64,000 bases of DNA from Kribbella capetownensis (GTDB taxonomy: Bacteria; Actinomycetota; Actinomycetes; Propionibacteriales; Kribbellaceae): positions 496,001 through 560,000 of the forward strand of contig NZ_SJKD01000003.1 in the NCBI RefSeq assembly GCF_004331485.1, written 5' to 3'. Shown piece by piece: positions 1 to 9,961 of the stretch. A program made the translations under genes and the position numbers. Each line of letters starts with the position of its first letter. Position 1 is the stretch's first letter. The notes under the pieces are model-generated. The model saw only the letters and a program-made list of their open reading frames with translations. It made no database searches and was not told the origin of the DNA.

Positions 1-392
<392 letters not shown>

Positions 393-533
393 CTACCAGG
401 CTCACTCGTCCTATCGGGCCGGCGCCGGCAGTCGTTACAGCTTCGACCAAAAAAGTCCGGAAAAAATTCTGCGAATACTCTCGGTGGTCACACCCTCGCT
501 CCGTGTTCATCGATTCATGGCTCCCCGACCCGA

Positions 534-545
534 TAGCCTCACGCC
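534..545 (+). promoter_or_regulatory. possible -10 box of a leaderless promoter
   Basis: TAGCCT at 534-539 lies 6 nt before the GTG at 546, so transcription would begin at or near the start codon. No good -35 is visible and no Shine-Dalgarno precedes the GTG. Confidence 0.3.
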
Positions 546-1040
546 GTGCCGACCGTGTCCCCCGCCCAGCGATCCCTGACTCTCGTGACCGGCGCGATGC
601 TCGCCGCGATCCCGGTCATCACCCTCGTCGTGTGGGTGACCCTGGCCGCCGACGGTGTCGGCGAGTTCCCGCCCACCTGGGCGCCACTGGTGGTGCTGGT
701 CGCCGCGGCGCTCGCCTATGCCTTCTGCGAGTTGGCCGGCTTCCGCGCGCCGGCCCTGGAGTACTCCGCCCGGCCGGCGGCCGAGATCGAGGCCGAGTCG
801 TGGCGGCGGTTCACCCAGTCCACCTTCACCCGCTTCGCGGTCTGTGAGGGCGTGTTCATGCTCTCGATCGCGCTCGCGTTCGTGGTCGACAGTTTCTGGG
901 TGGTGCTGGTCGGCGCGGTGCTCGCGCTGCCGCTGGTGGCGTGGGAGGTCTGGCCCGGTCCGCGCGACCAGCAGCGGTTCGCTGCGTCGCTCGAGGCCCG
1001 CGGGACCCCGTCGTACCTCACTGGACGGCTGCAGGACTGA
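546..1040 (+). CDS. small four-helix membrane protein, unknown function
   Basis: The 164-residue product has four hydrophobic segments in two pairs, at about residues 12-35, 47-65, 97-115 and 118-136, with a charged loop between the pairs and a soluble C-terminal tail. I do not recognise a named family. The GTG at 546 is the first start that keeps helix 1 whole. Its stop codon abuts the stop of the convergent hydrolase gene at 1041 with no spacing, so the two transcripts must terminate inside each other. It is divergent from dapA. Confidence 0.7.
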   Translation: MPTVSPAQRSLTLVTGAMLAAIPVITLVVWVTLAADGVGEFPPTWAPLVVLVAAALAYAFCELAGFRAPALEYSARPAAEIEAESWRRFTQSTFTRFAVCEGVFMLSIALAFVVDSFWVVLVGAVLALPLVAWEVWPGPRDQQRFAASLEARGTPSYLTGRLQD

Positions 1041-1835
1041 CTACCTGCCGGCCAGCCAGATCGAGGTGGCGTCGAAGAGTTGCTCCACTGCTTGCAACGC
1101 GCCAGGGAGTAGCAGTACGCCGCCCGCCAGAAGCAACGGCGCAATGAGGATGCGCTCGACCCAGCCGCCGGTGCGGAAGCGCAGTGGACGCGGGAGCCGG
1201 ATCTCGTACCAGGTCTCGCCGCGGATCGGCAGCGGCCACAACCACGGGCAACCGGAGCGGGTCAGGCTGTCACCAAGGCAATGCGTGAACATGCCGAGCG
1301 CCACCGCGACACCGATCCATCCGCCGATCCCGGTCAGACCGGCTTGTACGGCGTCCGCGGTCGACGTACCAGGGAGCGCCGTACCGATGACTGACCAGCC
1401 GACAGCGGCGAGGACCGCGAGGATCAGCCAGTCGCCGAGCACGTGGGCAGCCAGGAGGAGTCCGGTCGCGGCGATGGCGAGCACAGCCCACTTGCCTCGG
1501 TCGCCAAGGCTCGCCGCGAGTACGCCGAGCAGGATCGCGGCGGCCAGGGTGTGCGTGGCGTGGCGGTGCTTCCCAGTGCTGTCCTCATCCCGTGGTCCTT
1601 TGGTGAGGTCGTAGAGCAGACCCGAGAACGTGCGGATCATCGCGGACACCAGTCCGGTCACCGGACCGAGCAGCCGGGACGCACTCGCACCCGGGTGATC
1701 GAGGTCGGGGACGAGCGCGTAGCCGGCCGTAGCCGCCGCGAACGGGACCACCTCCGCCACCGACGTCAGCCCCACCAGCGGTGCGACCGCCAGTCCCAGG
1801 CACCACCCCGACAGGGCATGCGACCGACCCATCAC
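1041..1835 (-). CDS. membrane-bound metal-dependent hydrolase, YdjM/DUF457-like
   Basis: The 264-residue integral membrane protein has the features of the YdjM/DUF457 (LexA-binding, membrane-bound metal-dependent hydrolase) family: an N-terminal 'MGRSHALSG', 'LVPDLDHPGA' near residue 42, 'KHRHATHT' near 89, and 'FTHCLGDSLTRSGCPWLWP' near 183-201, which supply conserved His/Asp residues. Several hydrophobic helices lie between them. The substrate is unknown. Start is GTG 1835 or the adjacent ATG 1832; GAGG lies 5-8 nt upstream. It is tail-to-tail with the 546-1040 gene. Confidence 0.75.
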   Translation of the reverse strand: MMGRSHALSGWCLGLAVAPLVGLTSVAEVVPFAAATAGYALVPDLDHPGASASRLLGPVTGLVSAMIRTFSGLLYDLTKGPRDEDSTGKHRHATHTLAAAILLGVLAASLGDRGKWAVLAIAATGLLLAAHVLGDWLILAVLAAVGWSVIGTALPGTSTADAVQAGLTGIGGWIGVAVALGMFTHCLGDSLTRSGCPWLWPLPIRGETWYEIRLPRPLRFRTGGWVERILIAPLLLAGGVLLLPGALQAVEQLFDATSIWLAGR

Positions 1836-1934
1836 CTGCGCCTCACCACTCCCTCACCCTTGCCTCACCATGGCAACGGCCCATCCTTTCAATCCGGATC
1901 CCACGCCCCGGGGAGGCTCGCCCGAGGTCCCGTT

Positions 1935-3403
<1,469 letters not shown>

Positions 3404-3451
3404 CCCCGCCCCGAGCCGCCACCCCACCCGGCCCCCACCACCTCTCCCCGC

Positions 3452-3538
3452 ATTTGGCTGGTTAACCCCTGCGCTTGCGGGTTCTCCAGCCGAATTCCGG
3501 AGGGAGAACCCGCTACGCGGAGGGTTGACCGGCCAAAT
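3452..3538. repeat. long nested inverted repeat (hairpin/cruciform) between argG and paaE
   Basis: Outer arms 3452-3468 and 3522-3538 are 17 nt with two mismatches (ATTTGGCTGGTTAACCC against the complement of GGGTTGACCGGCCAAAT). Inner arms 3477-3487 and 3503-3513 match perfectly over 11 nt (GCGGGTTCTCC/GGAGAACCCGC). The 87-nt element lies between two convergent genes and could terminate both. Its size and nested symmetry also resemble a dispersed palindromic repeat. Confidence 0.7.
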
Positions 3539-3581
3539 CGTCGGGTGGGGAGGTGGGGGGTGATGGCTGCCGGGCGGGGGG

Positions 3582-4667
3582 TCAGGCGTCGTAGTCGAGG
3601 ATGACGATCGGGGTGGTGGGGTGGGATTGGCAGGTCAGGACGTAGCCGGCCTGGATTTCGTCGGGTTCCAGGGCCCAGTTGGTGTCCATGCGGACGGAGC
3701 CTTCGAGGAGCTTGGCGCGACAGGTGCCGCAGACACCGCCCTTGCAGGCGAAGGGGGCGTCGGAGCGTACGGCGAGAGTTGCGTCCAGGACTGCCTTCGA
3801 GTGCTCGGCCAGGGCGAACGTCGAGCGGCGGCCGTCGAGGATGACGGTCACTTGGGCCGCGTTCTCGTCGGTGGGAGCCTCCTCGACCGGAGTTGCCGGA
3901 GCCTCGTCGCCGACGTGGAAGAGCTCGGCGTGCACGTGCTCGCGCGCCACGCCCTCCCCCAGCAACAACTCCTGCGCGCCGACGACCATCGCGTACGGAC
4001 CGCACAGGAACCACTCGTCCACGGACCCCAGCGGCAGGATCGTCGCGAACATCCGGCCCAGCCGGTCCGCGTCGATCCGCCCGCTGAACAGCTCCACCTC
4101 GGTCGACTCCCGGGACAACACATGCACCAGGTGGAACCGCTCGGCGTACCGATCCTTGAGGTCGGCGAGCTCGTCCGCGAACATCACCGATCCCGCGGTC
4201 CGATTGCCGTAGAGCAGAGTCACGCGCGACGACGATTCGACCGACAAGATCGTCGCGACCAGCGACAGCACCGGCGTGATCCCGCTGCCCGCGGCGACGA
4301 AGGCGTAGTGCTTCGCGTTCGCCGCATCGAGCGTCGTACCGAACCGGCCGAGCGGCGTCATCACCTCGAGCTCGTCGCCGACCTTCAGCCCCTGTGCCGC
4401 GTACGCCGAGAACTCGCCGCCCGGGATCCGCTTCACACCGATCCGCAACACGCCCGAACCGGCCGGTGAGCAGATCGAGTAGCTACGCCGTACCTCCTCG
4501 CCGGCACGGCGGATGGTGAGATGCTGCCCGGCGCTGAACTCGTACTCCTCGGCCAACTCCGGTGGCACCTCGAACGTGATCGCGACCGAGTCGTCGGTGA
4601 TCGCCTCGATCGCGGCCACCTTCAGCGGATGGAAGACGGCCCGGCGACGGGCCACAGTCGTCGTCAT
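3582..4667 (-). CDS. paaE: phenylacetyl-CoA 1,2-epoxidase reductase subunit
   Basis: PaaE passes electrons from NADPH via FAD and a [2Fe-2S] cluster to the PaaABC(D) oxygenase. The 361-residue protein has a ferredoxin-reductase N half (flavin motif 'RRSYSICSPAGSG' near residue 80, NAD(P) motif 'FVAAGSGITPVLS' near 138) and a C-terminal plant-type ferredoxin domain with cysteines in 'FACKGGVCGTCRAKL' plus a final 'VLTCQSHP'. The ATG at 4667 shares one base with the paaD stop (TGATG), so translation is coupled. This is the last gene of the paa operon and faces argG across the inverted repeat. Confidence 0.93.
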   Translation of the reverse strand: MTTTVARRRAVFHPLKVAAIEAITDDSVAITFEVPPELAEEYEFSAGQHLTIRRAGEEVRRSYSICSPAGSGVLRIGVKRIPGGEFSAYAAQGLKVGDELEVMTPLGRFGTTLDAANAKHYAFVAAGSGITPVLSLVATILSVESSSRVTLLYGNRTAGSVMFADELADLKDRYAERFHLVHVLSRESTEVELFSGRIDADRLGRMFATILPLGSVDEWFLCGPYAMVVGAQELLLGEGVAREHVHAELFHVGDEAPATPVEEAPTDENAAQVTVILDGRRSTFALAEHSKAVLDATLAVRSDAPFACKGGVCGTCRAKLLEGSVRMDTNWALEPDEIQAGYVLTCQSHPTTPIVILDYDA

Positions 4668-5146
4668 CACAACGCCTTGAAGTGATCGAAGGGTTCGCGG
4701 CACGAGTTGCACCGCCACAGCGACTTGCACGAGGTCGACCCGAAGTGACTCAACTCGGTCGTGTCCGGGGAACCGCACAACGGACACCGCACAGTCAGAC
4801 TCAGCATCACCGGACCGCCGACGGCCCGACGCCCGGTCGGCGGCGCGATCCCGTACTCCGTCAGTTTCGCCTTCCCGGACTCGCTCATCCAGTCCGTGGT
4901 CCACGCCGGCGACAGCACCGTCTCGACCCGTCCGTCCACCTGCAGCGCCTGGAGCGTGAGCTCCACCTCGTGCCGGATCAGATCCATCGCCGGACAGCCG
5001 GAGTACGTCGGGGTGATCGTGACGACGACCTCATCGCCCTCGTGCCGCACACCCCGCAGCACGCCGAGGTCCGCGATCGTCAGCACCGGCACCTCCGGGT
5101 CCGCGACCTCACCAACGGCTTCGAGGATCGCGGTGTCGGTCACCAT
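4667..5146 (-). CDS. paaD: phenylacetate degradation protein PaaD (DUF59/MIP18 plus zinc ribbon)
   Basis: PaaD is a 159-residue accessory protein of the epoxidase system, probably for metal or Fe-S maturation. Residues 1-100 form a DUF59/MIP18 domain ('VADPEVPVLTIADLGVLRGV', 'TPTYSGCPAMD'). The C terminus has a zinc-ribbon-like pattern with 'CPLCGSPDTTELSHFG', 'TSCKSLWRCNSCREPF'. The ATG at 5146 overlaps the paaC stop by 7 bp and the gene ends in a 1-bp overlap with paaE, placing it in the paaABCDE operon. Confidence 0.92.
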   Translation of the reverse strand: MVTDTAILEAVGEVADPEVPVLTIADLGVLRGVRHEGDEVVVTITPTYSGCPAMDLIRHEVELTLQALQVDGRVETVLSPAWTTDWMSESGKAKLTEYGIAPPTGRRAVGGPVMLSLTVRCPLCGSPDTTELSHFGSTSCKSLWRCNSCREPFDHFKAL

Positions 5147-5892
5147 GTCGCCCCCGGATGCGAGCGGGCTACATGCTGCAGTTCCGCGAGCAGATACCCC
5201 AAGTGCTCGGTGTGCCGCCCCTGACGGCCACCACTGTGCTGGTACGACGCCGAGGGCCGGCTGCACGTCGATTCGTCGATCACCGCCATCACCCGACGCG
5301 TCCACTCGTCCTGCAGCGTCGACGGATCCACTGCGACCGCGAGACGACGTACGAGCTCGTCGGACTCGAACAGCTCGGCGGTGTAAGGCCAGAGCGCGTC
5401 CAGCGCCTGCTCCATCCGACGGTGGCTCTCCTCGGTCCCGTCGCCGAGGCGCAGCACCCACTGGGTGGCGTGGTCGACGTGGTACGCGACCTCCTTGACC
5501 GCCTTGCCGGCCACACCGGCCAGCTGCTCGTCGTCGCAGCTCCGGAGCTCGTCGTACAGCAGTTGCTGGTACGTCGCGAAGTACAGCAACCGTGCCATCG
5601 CGTGCGCGAAGTCGCCGTTCGGCAGCTCGCACAACTGAAGGTTGAGGAACTCACGCTCGTCCCGGAAATACGCGAGATGGTCCTCCGAGCGACCAGCACC
5701 CTCGACCACCCCGGCGTACTGCAGCAGCGACCGGGCCTGGCCGAGCTGGTCCAGCCCGATGTTGCCGAGGGCAACGTCCTCCTCGAGCTGCGGCGCTGCC
5801 GCGATCCACTCGGCGGTGCGCTGCGCGGAGATCAGCGCGTCGTCGCCGAGCCGGAGCGTGTAGAAGAACAAGTCGGACAGAGAGGCGCTCAT
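5140..5892 (-). CDS. paaC: phenylacetyl-CoA 1,2-epoxidase structural subunit
   Basis: PaaC is the ferritin-like partner that lacks a full diiron site and scaffolds PaaA. The 250-residue product starts 'MSASLSDLFFYTLRLGDDAL' and keeps family segments such as 'NIGLDQLGQARSLL', 'LCELPNGDFAHAMARLL' and 'KEVAYHVDHATQWVLRLGDGT'. The ATG at 5892 overlaps the paaB stop in an ATGA junction, and the gene overlaps paaD by 7 bp at its end. Length and order match other PaaABCDE loci. Confidence 0.92.
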   Translation of the reverse strand: MSASLSDLFFYTLRLGDDALISAQRTAEWIAAAPQLEEDVALGNIGLDQLGQARSLLQYAGVVEGAGRSEDHLAYFRDEREFLNLQLCELPNGDFAHAMARLLYFATYQQLLYDELRSCDDEQLAGVAGKAVKEVAYHVDHATQWVLRLGDGTEESHRRMEQALDALWPYTAELFESDELVRRLAVAVDPSTLQDEWTRRVMAVIDESTCSRPSASYQHSGGRQGRHTEHLGYLLAELQHVARSHPGATW

Positions 5893-6170
5893 AGGTGTTG
5901 AACGCCTTCCGGGACCTGGTAGAAGGTCGGGTGCCGGTAGACCTTGTCGCCGGCCGGGTCGAAGAACTCGTCCTTCTCGTCCGGGCTGGACGCGGTGATG
6001 TCGGCGGCGCGGACCACCCAGATCGACACGCCTTCCTGGCGGCGGGTGTAGACGTCGCGCGCGTTCCGCAGCGCCATCGTCGCGTCCGGCGCGTGCAGGC
6101 TGCCGACATGCGTGTGCGACAGTCCACGCCGGGACCGCACGAACACCTCCCACAGTGGCTCGATGCTCAT
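5889..6170 (-). CDS. paaB: phenylacetyl-CoA 1,2-epoxidase subunit B
   Basis: PaaB is a small (93-residue) subunit required for the epoxidase complex. The sequence 'WEVFVRSRRGLSHTHVGSLH' near residues 7-26 and 'DVYTRRQEGVSIWVV' near 40 is characteristic. I use the ATG at 6170 ('MSIEPLWEV'), which gives the usual length; the open frame extends 36 nt further upstream. It follows paaA after 76 nt and overlaps paaC by 4 bp. Confidence 0.9.
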   Translation of the reverse strand: MSIEPLWEVFVRSRRGLSHTHVGSLHAPDATMALRNARDVYTRRQEGVSIWVVRAADITASSPDEKDEFFDPAGDKVYRHPTFYQVPEGVQHL

Positions 6171-6246
6171 CCACGTCCTCGCTTCGCTGCGGGCGCGGCT
6201 GAGCATCGTAGGATGCTGTGCTCAATCATGAACTCGCTCCGCTCGT

Positions 6247-7164
6247 TCATGCTGCCCGCACCGCCTTCTTGGCCGCGTACGCCGCTGCCGCCTCGCGGAC
6301 CCACGCACCGTCCTCATGCGCCTTGACGCGGTGCGCGAGTCGCTGCTCGTTGCAGGGACCGTTGCCCTTCACCACGTCGTACAACTCGGTGTAGTCCGGC
6401 TCGGTGAAGCGGTAGTGCCCGGACTCCTCGTCGTACGACAGCCCGTCGTCAGGCACGCGAATCCCCAGTACGCCGGCCTGCGGGACGGTCATGTCGACGA
6501 AGCGCTGGCGCAGTTCGTCGTTGCTGTGCCGCTTGATCCCCCACGCCATCGACTGCTCCGAGTGCGTCGACGCCGAGTCCGGCGGACCGAACATCATCAG
6601 CGACGGCCACCACCACCGGTCCAGCGCATCCTGGGCCATCGCCTTCTGCCCCTCAGTGCCGTTGCACAGCGTGTGCAGGATCTCGAAACCCTGCCGCTGG
6701 TGGAACGACTCCTCCTTGCAGACCCGCACCATCGCGCGCGCGTACGGCCCGTAGGAGCAGCGGCACAGCGGCACCTGGTTGACGATCGCGGCACCGTCGA
6801 CGAGCCAGCCGATCGCGCCGATGTCGGCCCAGGTCAGGGTCGGGTAGTTGAAGATGCTGGAGTACTTCTGCTTCCCGCTGTGCAGCAGGTCGAGCAGGTC
6901 GGCCCGGTCCACGCCGAGGGTCTCGGCGGCGGCGTACAGGTAGAGACCGTGGCCGGCCTCGTCCTGCACCTTGGCCATCAGGATCGCCTTGCGGCGCAGC
7001 GACGGCGCGCGACTGATCCAGTTGCCCTCCGGCTGCATGCCGATGATCTCGGAGTGCGCATGCTGCGCGATCTGCCGGATCAGGGTCTTGCGGTACCCCT
7101 CCGGCATCGCGTCCCGCGGCTCGATCCGGCCGTCGGCGTCGATGGTCGCCTGGAAGCTGTCCAT
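6247..7164 (-). CDS. paaA: phenylacetyl-CoA 1,2-epoxidase catalytic subunit
   Basis: PaaA is the diiron oxygenase that epoxidises the aromatic ring of phenylacetyl-CoA. The 305-residue ferritin-like protein shows iron-ligand segments '[14 protein letters not shown]' near residue 70 and '[15 protein letters not shown]' near 160. ATG 7164 ('MDSFQATID') is preferred over ATG 7176 because the -10-like TATGCT (7177-7172) ends 7 nt before it, consistent with a leaderless start; neither ATG has a Shine-Dalgarno. It is first in the operon paaABCDE. No paaG/Z/J or paaK is in the window, so the later steps are encoded elsewhere. Confidence 0.93.
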   Translation of the reverse strand: MDSFQATIDADGRIEPRDAMPEGYRKTLIRQIAQHAHSEIIGMQPEGNWISRAPSLRRKAILMAKVQDEAGHGLYLYAAAETLGVDRADLLDLLHSGKQKYSSIFNYPTLTWADIGAIGWLVDGAAIVNQVPLCRCSYGPYARAMVRVCKEESFHQRQGFEILHTLCNGTEGQKAMAQDALDRWWWPSLMMFGPPDSASTHSEQSMAWGIKRHSNDELRQRFVDMTVPQAGVLGIRVPDDGLSYDEESGHYRFTEPDYTELYDVVKGNGPCNEQRLAHRVKAHEDGAWVREAAAAYAAKKAVRAA

Positions 7165-7184
7165 GCCGGTCAGCATAGCCGAGA

Positions 7185-7222
7185 TGTGACACTTTCTGGC
7201 CAGATCAACGAGAAGTGTCACA
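7185..7222. promoter_or_regulatory. perfect 10-bp inverted repeat over the paaA promoter
   Basis: TGTGACACTT (7185-7194) and AAGTGTCACA (7213-7222) are exact inverse complements 18 bp apart. The proximal arm lies just upstream of the -10-like TATGCT of paaA. It is a strong operator candidate for a dimeric regulator of paa genes. It does not look like the ACCGACC-type site I associate with TetR-family PaaR. Confidence 0.55.
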
Positions 7223-7350
7223 AAGTCGGACAGGAGTGGTGGTAGGTCCACCCCAGGAAGTGGTGGCAACGCGCTGGGTGCGGCCGCCGTGGCAGGCGAG
7301 GATTTCGAGTAACAGCTCAAGCACTACACAGTTTCTCGAAAGGGTGTCCC

Positions 7351-8541
7351 GTGACTACGCAGACTCTCCCGGCCGTCGATCACCGCGGACCGGTCTCCGG
7401 CAAGGAGCGCGCCCTCGCGCCCGACCTGATCCGCGGCGCGATGCTGCTGCTGATCGGGCTCGCCAACGCCGCCAACTTCGCCTTCGCCGGCCAGCCCGGT
7501 GTGGAAAGCGCGCCGCACGGCCTCGAGCGGCTGCTGAACTTCGTCAAGCTCACCTTCGTGGACGCCCGTGCCTACCCGGTGTTCGCGGTGATGTTCGGCT
7601 ACGGCCTCGTCCAGCTCGCCCGGCGCCAGCGCTCGTCCGGCGCGACCACCGGCGCAGTCCGGCGGATCCTGCTGAAGCGAAACACGTGGCTGATCGCCTT
7701 CGGCCTGGTGCACGCGACACTGCTGTACTTCGGCGACTTCCTCGGCGCGTACGGCATCGTCGGGATCATCTGCACGCTGTTCCTGCTCAACCGCGGCGAC
7801 AAGTTCCACCGGATCGTCCTCGGCATCTGGGTCTTCGAGGCCCTCTATGTGTTGACCACGGCGGCCCAGGCAGTGATTGCCACACTGAACAGCTCCGGCC
7901 CGGCGCACGCCCTGACCAACGAGCCGAACCCGTCGCTGGCCGCGGCGTCGTACGGTGCCGGCCTGGTCGACCGGCTGCACGAGTACCCGCTGCACACCGC
8001 CAGCGTGGTCGGATTCATCATCGTCGTCTGGCTGGGCATCTGGGCGGCCCGCAAGCAGATTCTGGAGAACCCGGCCGCACACCGCACCCTGCTGACCCGT
8101 GTCGCCGCCGTCTGCATGGGCTTCACGATCCTCGGCGGCCTGCCGCTGGCTCTGGTCGGCGCCGACTGGCTGCACGTCGACGAGGCCACGGTCGACGCCA
8201 TGAGCAACCTCTCCCACGTCAGCGGCATGTTCGGCGGTCCCGGGTACGTCGCTCTGTTCGGTCTGCTGGTCTCCCGCATCACCACGCTGTCGCTGCCGGT
8301 CCGGGCGATCTCCTCGCTGGGTCAGCGCTCGCTCTCGGGCTACCTGTTCCAGTCGGTCTCGTGGATGGTGCTGCTGGCGCCCTTCACCCTGGACCTCGGT
8401 CACCGCTTCGGCAGCACGGCGTACACGGCCTTCGGATGCGCTGTCGCGGTGTGGATCGTGTCGGTGCTCGGCGCCTACGCGATGACGAAGCGGTCCTACC
8501 GCGGACCGGCGGAGACCTTGCTGCGGCGGCTCGTGTACTGA
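7351..8541 (+). CDS. DUF418 family integral membrane protein
   Basis: The 396-residue polytopic protein opens with a short soluble N terminus, then 'APDLIRGAMLLLIGLANAAN' (residues about 28-47). It continues with about eight to ten helices, including 'FVDARAYPVFAVMFGYGL' and the C-terminal 'GQRSLSGYLFQS', hallmarks of the DUF418/YeiB group. The function is unknown; acyltransferase-like or transport roles are only guesses. GTG 7351 has AAAGGG about 7 nt upstream. It is divergent from paaA and followed by a strong terminator. Confidence 0.8.
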   Translation: MTTQTLPAVDHRGPVSGKERALAPDLIRGAMLLLIGLANAANFAFAGQPGVESAPHGLERLLNFVKLTFVDARAYPVFAVMFGYGLVQLARRQRSSGATTGAVRRILLKRNTWLIAFGLVHATLLYFGDFLGAYGIVGIICTLFLLNRGDKFHRIVLGIWVFEALYVLTTAAQAVIATLNSSGPAHALTNEPNPSLAAASYGAGLVDRLHEYPLHTASVVGFIIVVWLGIWAARKQILENPAAHRTLLTRVAAVCMGFTILGGLPLALVGADWLHVDEATVDAMSNLSHVSGMFGGPGYVALFGLLVSRITTLSLPVRAISSLGQRSLSGYLFQSVSWMVLLAPFTLDLGHRFGSTAYTAFGCAVAVWIVSVLGAYAMTKRSYRGPAETLLRRLVY

Positions 8542-8551
8542 CCCCTCACCT

Positions 8552-8584
8552 GTTGCCGGCCGGACCTGGTGTCCGGCCGGCAAC
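8552..8584 (+). terminator. intrinsic-type terminator after the DUF418 gene
   Basis: A perfect 14-bp stem, GTTGCCGGCCGGAC / GTCCGGCCGGCAAC, with a 5-nt loop starts 10 nt after the stop at 8541. There is no T-tract, as is usual in high-GC actinobacteria. Confidence 0.75.
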
Positions 8585-8607
8585 ACTGTCTTGCGAGGAT
8601 TGTGGAT

Positions 8608-9213
8608 ATGAGTGACTTCGGCGTACCGGAACCCGCCAACCTGTCGGAGCTGTCCGGTGAGAGCCCGGTGGCGGAGACGAGCGTGCGGCTGGCCCTTCCG
8701 GCCGAGGCCAACGAGATCGGCGAGATCCAGGTCGCGGCGTGGCGTGCGTCGTACGCCGGTCTGCTGCCGGCCGAGGTGCTGGCCGACCTCAACCCCGCGC
8801 AGTTCGCCGCGCAGTGGCGGGGCGCGCTGCTCGCGCCGGGCGAGGCCCGCAACCGGGTCATGGTCGCGCTGGCCGGCCGGACGCTGGTCGGGTTCGCCGC
8901 GATCACTCCGTCGGACGACCCGGACGCGGACCCGCAGCGCGATGCGTTGATCGCCGAGCTCGCCGTCCAGCCGGACGCGACCCGCACCGGCCACGGCTCC
9001 CGGCTGCTGAACGCGGTCGTCGACACCATCCGCGCCGACGGCTTCAGCCGCGTCACGGTCTGGGTCAACTCCACCGATGACGTCCTGCGCGCCTTCTACA
9101 CCGAGGCCGGCTGGGCCCCCGACGGCGCCCACCGCGAACTCGACCTCTACGGCGACGAGTCGGTCCGCATCAAGCAGATCCGCCTCCACACCGACCCCGG
9201 CTCGACTGACTGA
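8608..9213 (+). CDS. GNAT family N-acetyltransferase
   Basis: The 201-residue product has a GNAT fold from about residue 27: 'VRLALPAEANEIGEIQVAAW' (beta1/alpha1), 'IAELAVQPDATRTGHGSRLL' with the acetyl-CoA loop (R/Q-x-x-G-x-G/A variant) near 115-134, and 'WVNSTDDVLRAFYTEAGW' (motif B). The substrate cannot be assigned. ATG 8608 has GAGGAT (8595-8600) 7 nt upstream, which fixes the start. The gene is 24 nt past the terminator and ends 3 nt from the convergent DinB-like gene. Confidence 0.82.
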   Translation: MSDFGVPEPANLSELSGESPVAETSVRLALPAEANEIGEIQVAAWRASYAGLLPAEVLADLNPAQFAAQWRGALLAPGEARNRVMVALAGRTLVGFAAITPSDDPDADPQRDALIAELAVQPDATRTGHGSRLLNAVVDTIRADGFSRVTVWVNSTDDVLRAFYTEAGWAPDGAHRELDLYGDESVRIKQIRLHTDPGSTD

Positions 9214-9216
9214 GCC

Positions 9217-9798
9217 TCAGGCAGGCCCAACGCGGGCAGGGTGGTTGCTCCCCACCTGGGCGCGGTAGAGGTCGCGGAGTAGGCAGATCTCGGCGCCGTG
9301 GTGCATGACCTCGCGGTTGATGTGGGTGATCAGGCCGAGCATCGGGTCGTCGGCGTAGTTCGCGCCCTTCGGGCCGAGCGGGCTCCACAACGCGTCCTTG
9401 TCGAGACCGCGGATCGAGTCGTGCCAGCGCTCGTACCAATGGCGCAGAAACTCCAGGCCGTCCGCGGCGGTCGCGGGGACCTCGGCCGGGATGTGCCGCG
9501 GGTCGAACATGTCGGCGTCGTCCGGACCGTCCTCGAAGAACGCGTTCACGCGGATCGCGAAGCACCCGACCCCGATGTGCACGATCCGCCAGGCGATCGT
9601 GGTCAGCGGCGGTGGATCCGGCACCGGATCCGCCAGCTCGTAGATCGTCTGCCCGTTCTCGTCCGGCCGCACGGACCACATCCCGTCCACCGGCTCCCAG
9701 CGGTACTCCTCGTCGGTCAACCCCTGCAGTCGCGGCCAGAAGTGGACGTCCCAGTAGAACTCCAGCTGTCCGATCAGTAGGTCACCACAACCGGCCAT
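9217..9798 (-). CDS. DinB-like four-helix protein
   Basis: The 193-residue protein resembles the DinB/YfiT superfamily (metal-binding four-helix bundles, some acting as thiol-dependent S-transferases). Metal-ligand histidines are plausible in 'IAWRIVHIGVGCF' (near residue 67) and the 'INREVMHHGAEI' region near 165. GGAG sits 5 nt before ATG 9798; an adjacent GTG at 9801 is also possible. The substrate is unknown. It stands alone and converges on the GNAT gene with a 3-nt gap. Confidence 0.72.
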   Translation of the reverse strand: MAGCGDLLIGQLEFYWDVHFWPRLQGLTDEEYRWEPVDGMWSVRPDENGQTIYELADPVPDPPPLTTIAWRIVHIGVGCFAIRVNAFFEDGPDDADMFDPRHIPAEVPATAADGLEFLRHWYERWHDSIRGLDKDALWSPLGPKGANYADDPMLGLITHINREVMHHGAEICLLRDLYRAQVGSNHPARVGPA

Positions 9799-9961
9799 CA
9801 CGACTCCTCGTCTCTCGTGGGCAGAAGCCTAGAAGCCCAGACCGACAGATCCCTTAGCACCTCGCGGATCCGCGACCGGCCGGGGGTGGTGCTCGACCGC
9901 GGACAGCAGGCATGACAGATTGCGACGGTCCGATTACGCAAGGCCATTCGCTGGAGTTTGC

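Noticed and set aside
4668-4904. N-terminal extension of paaE
   Set aside because: Lies inside paaD; ATG 4667 gives the normal PaaE length and a TGATG junction.
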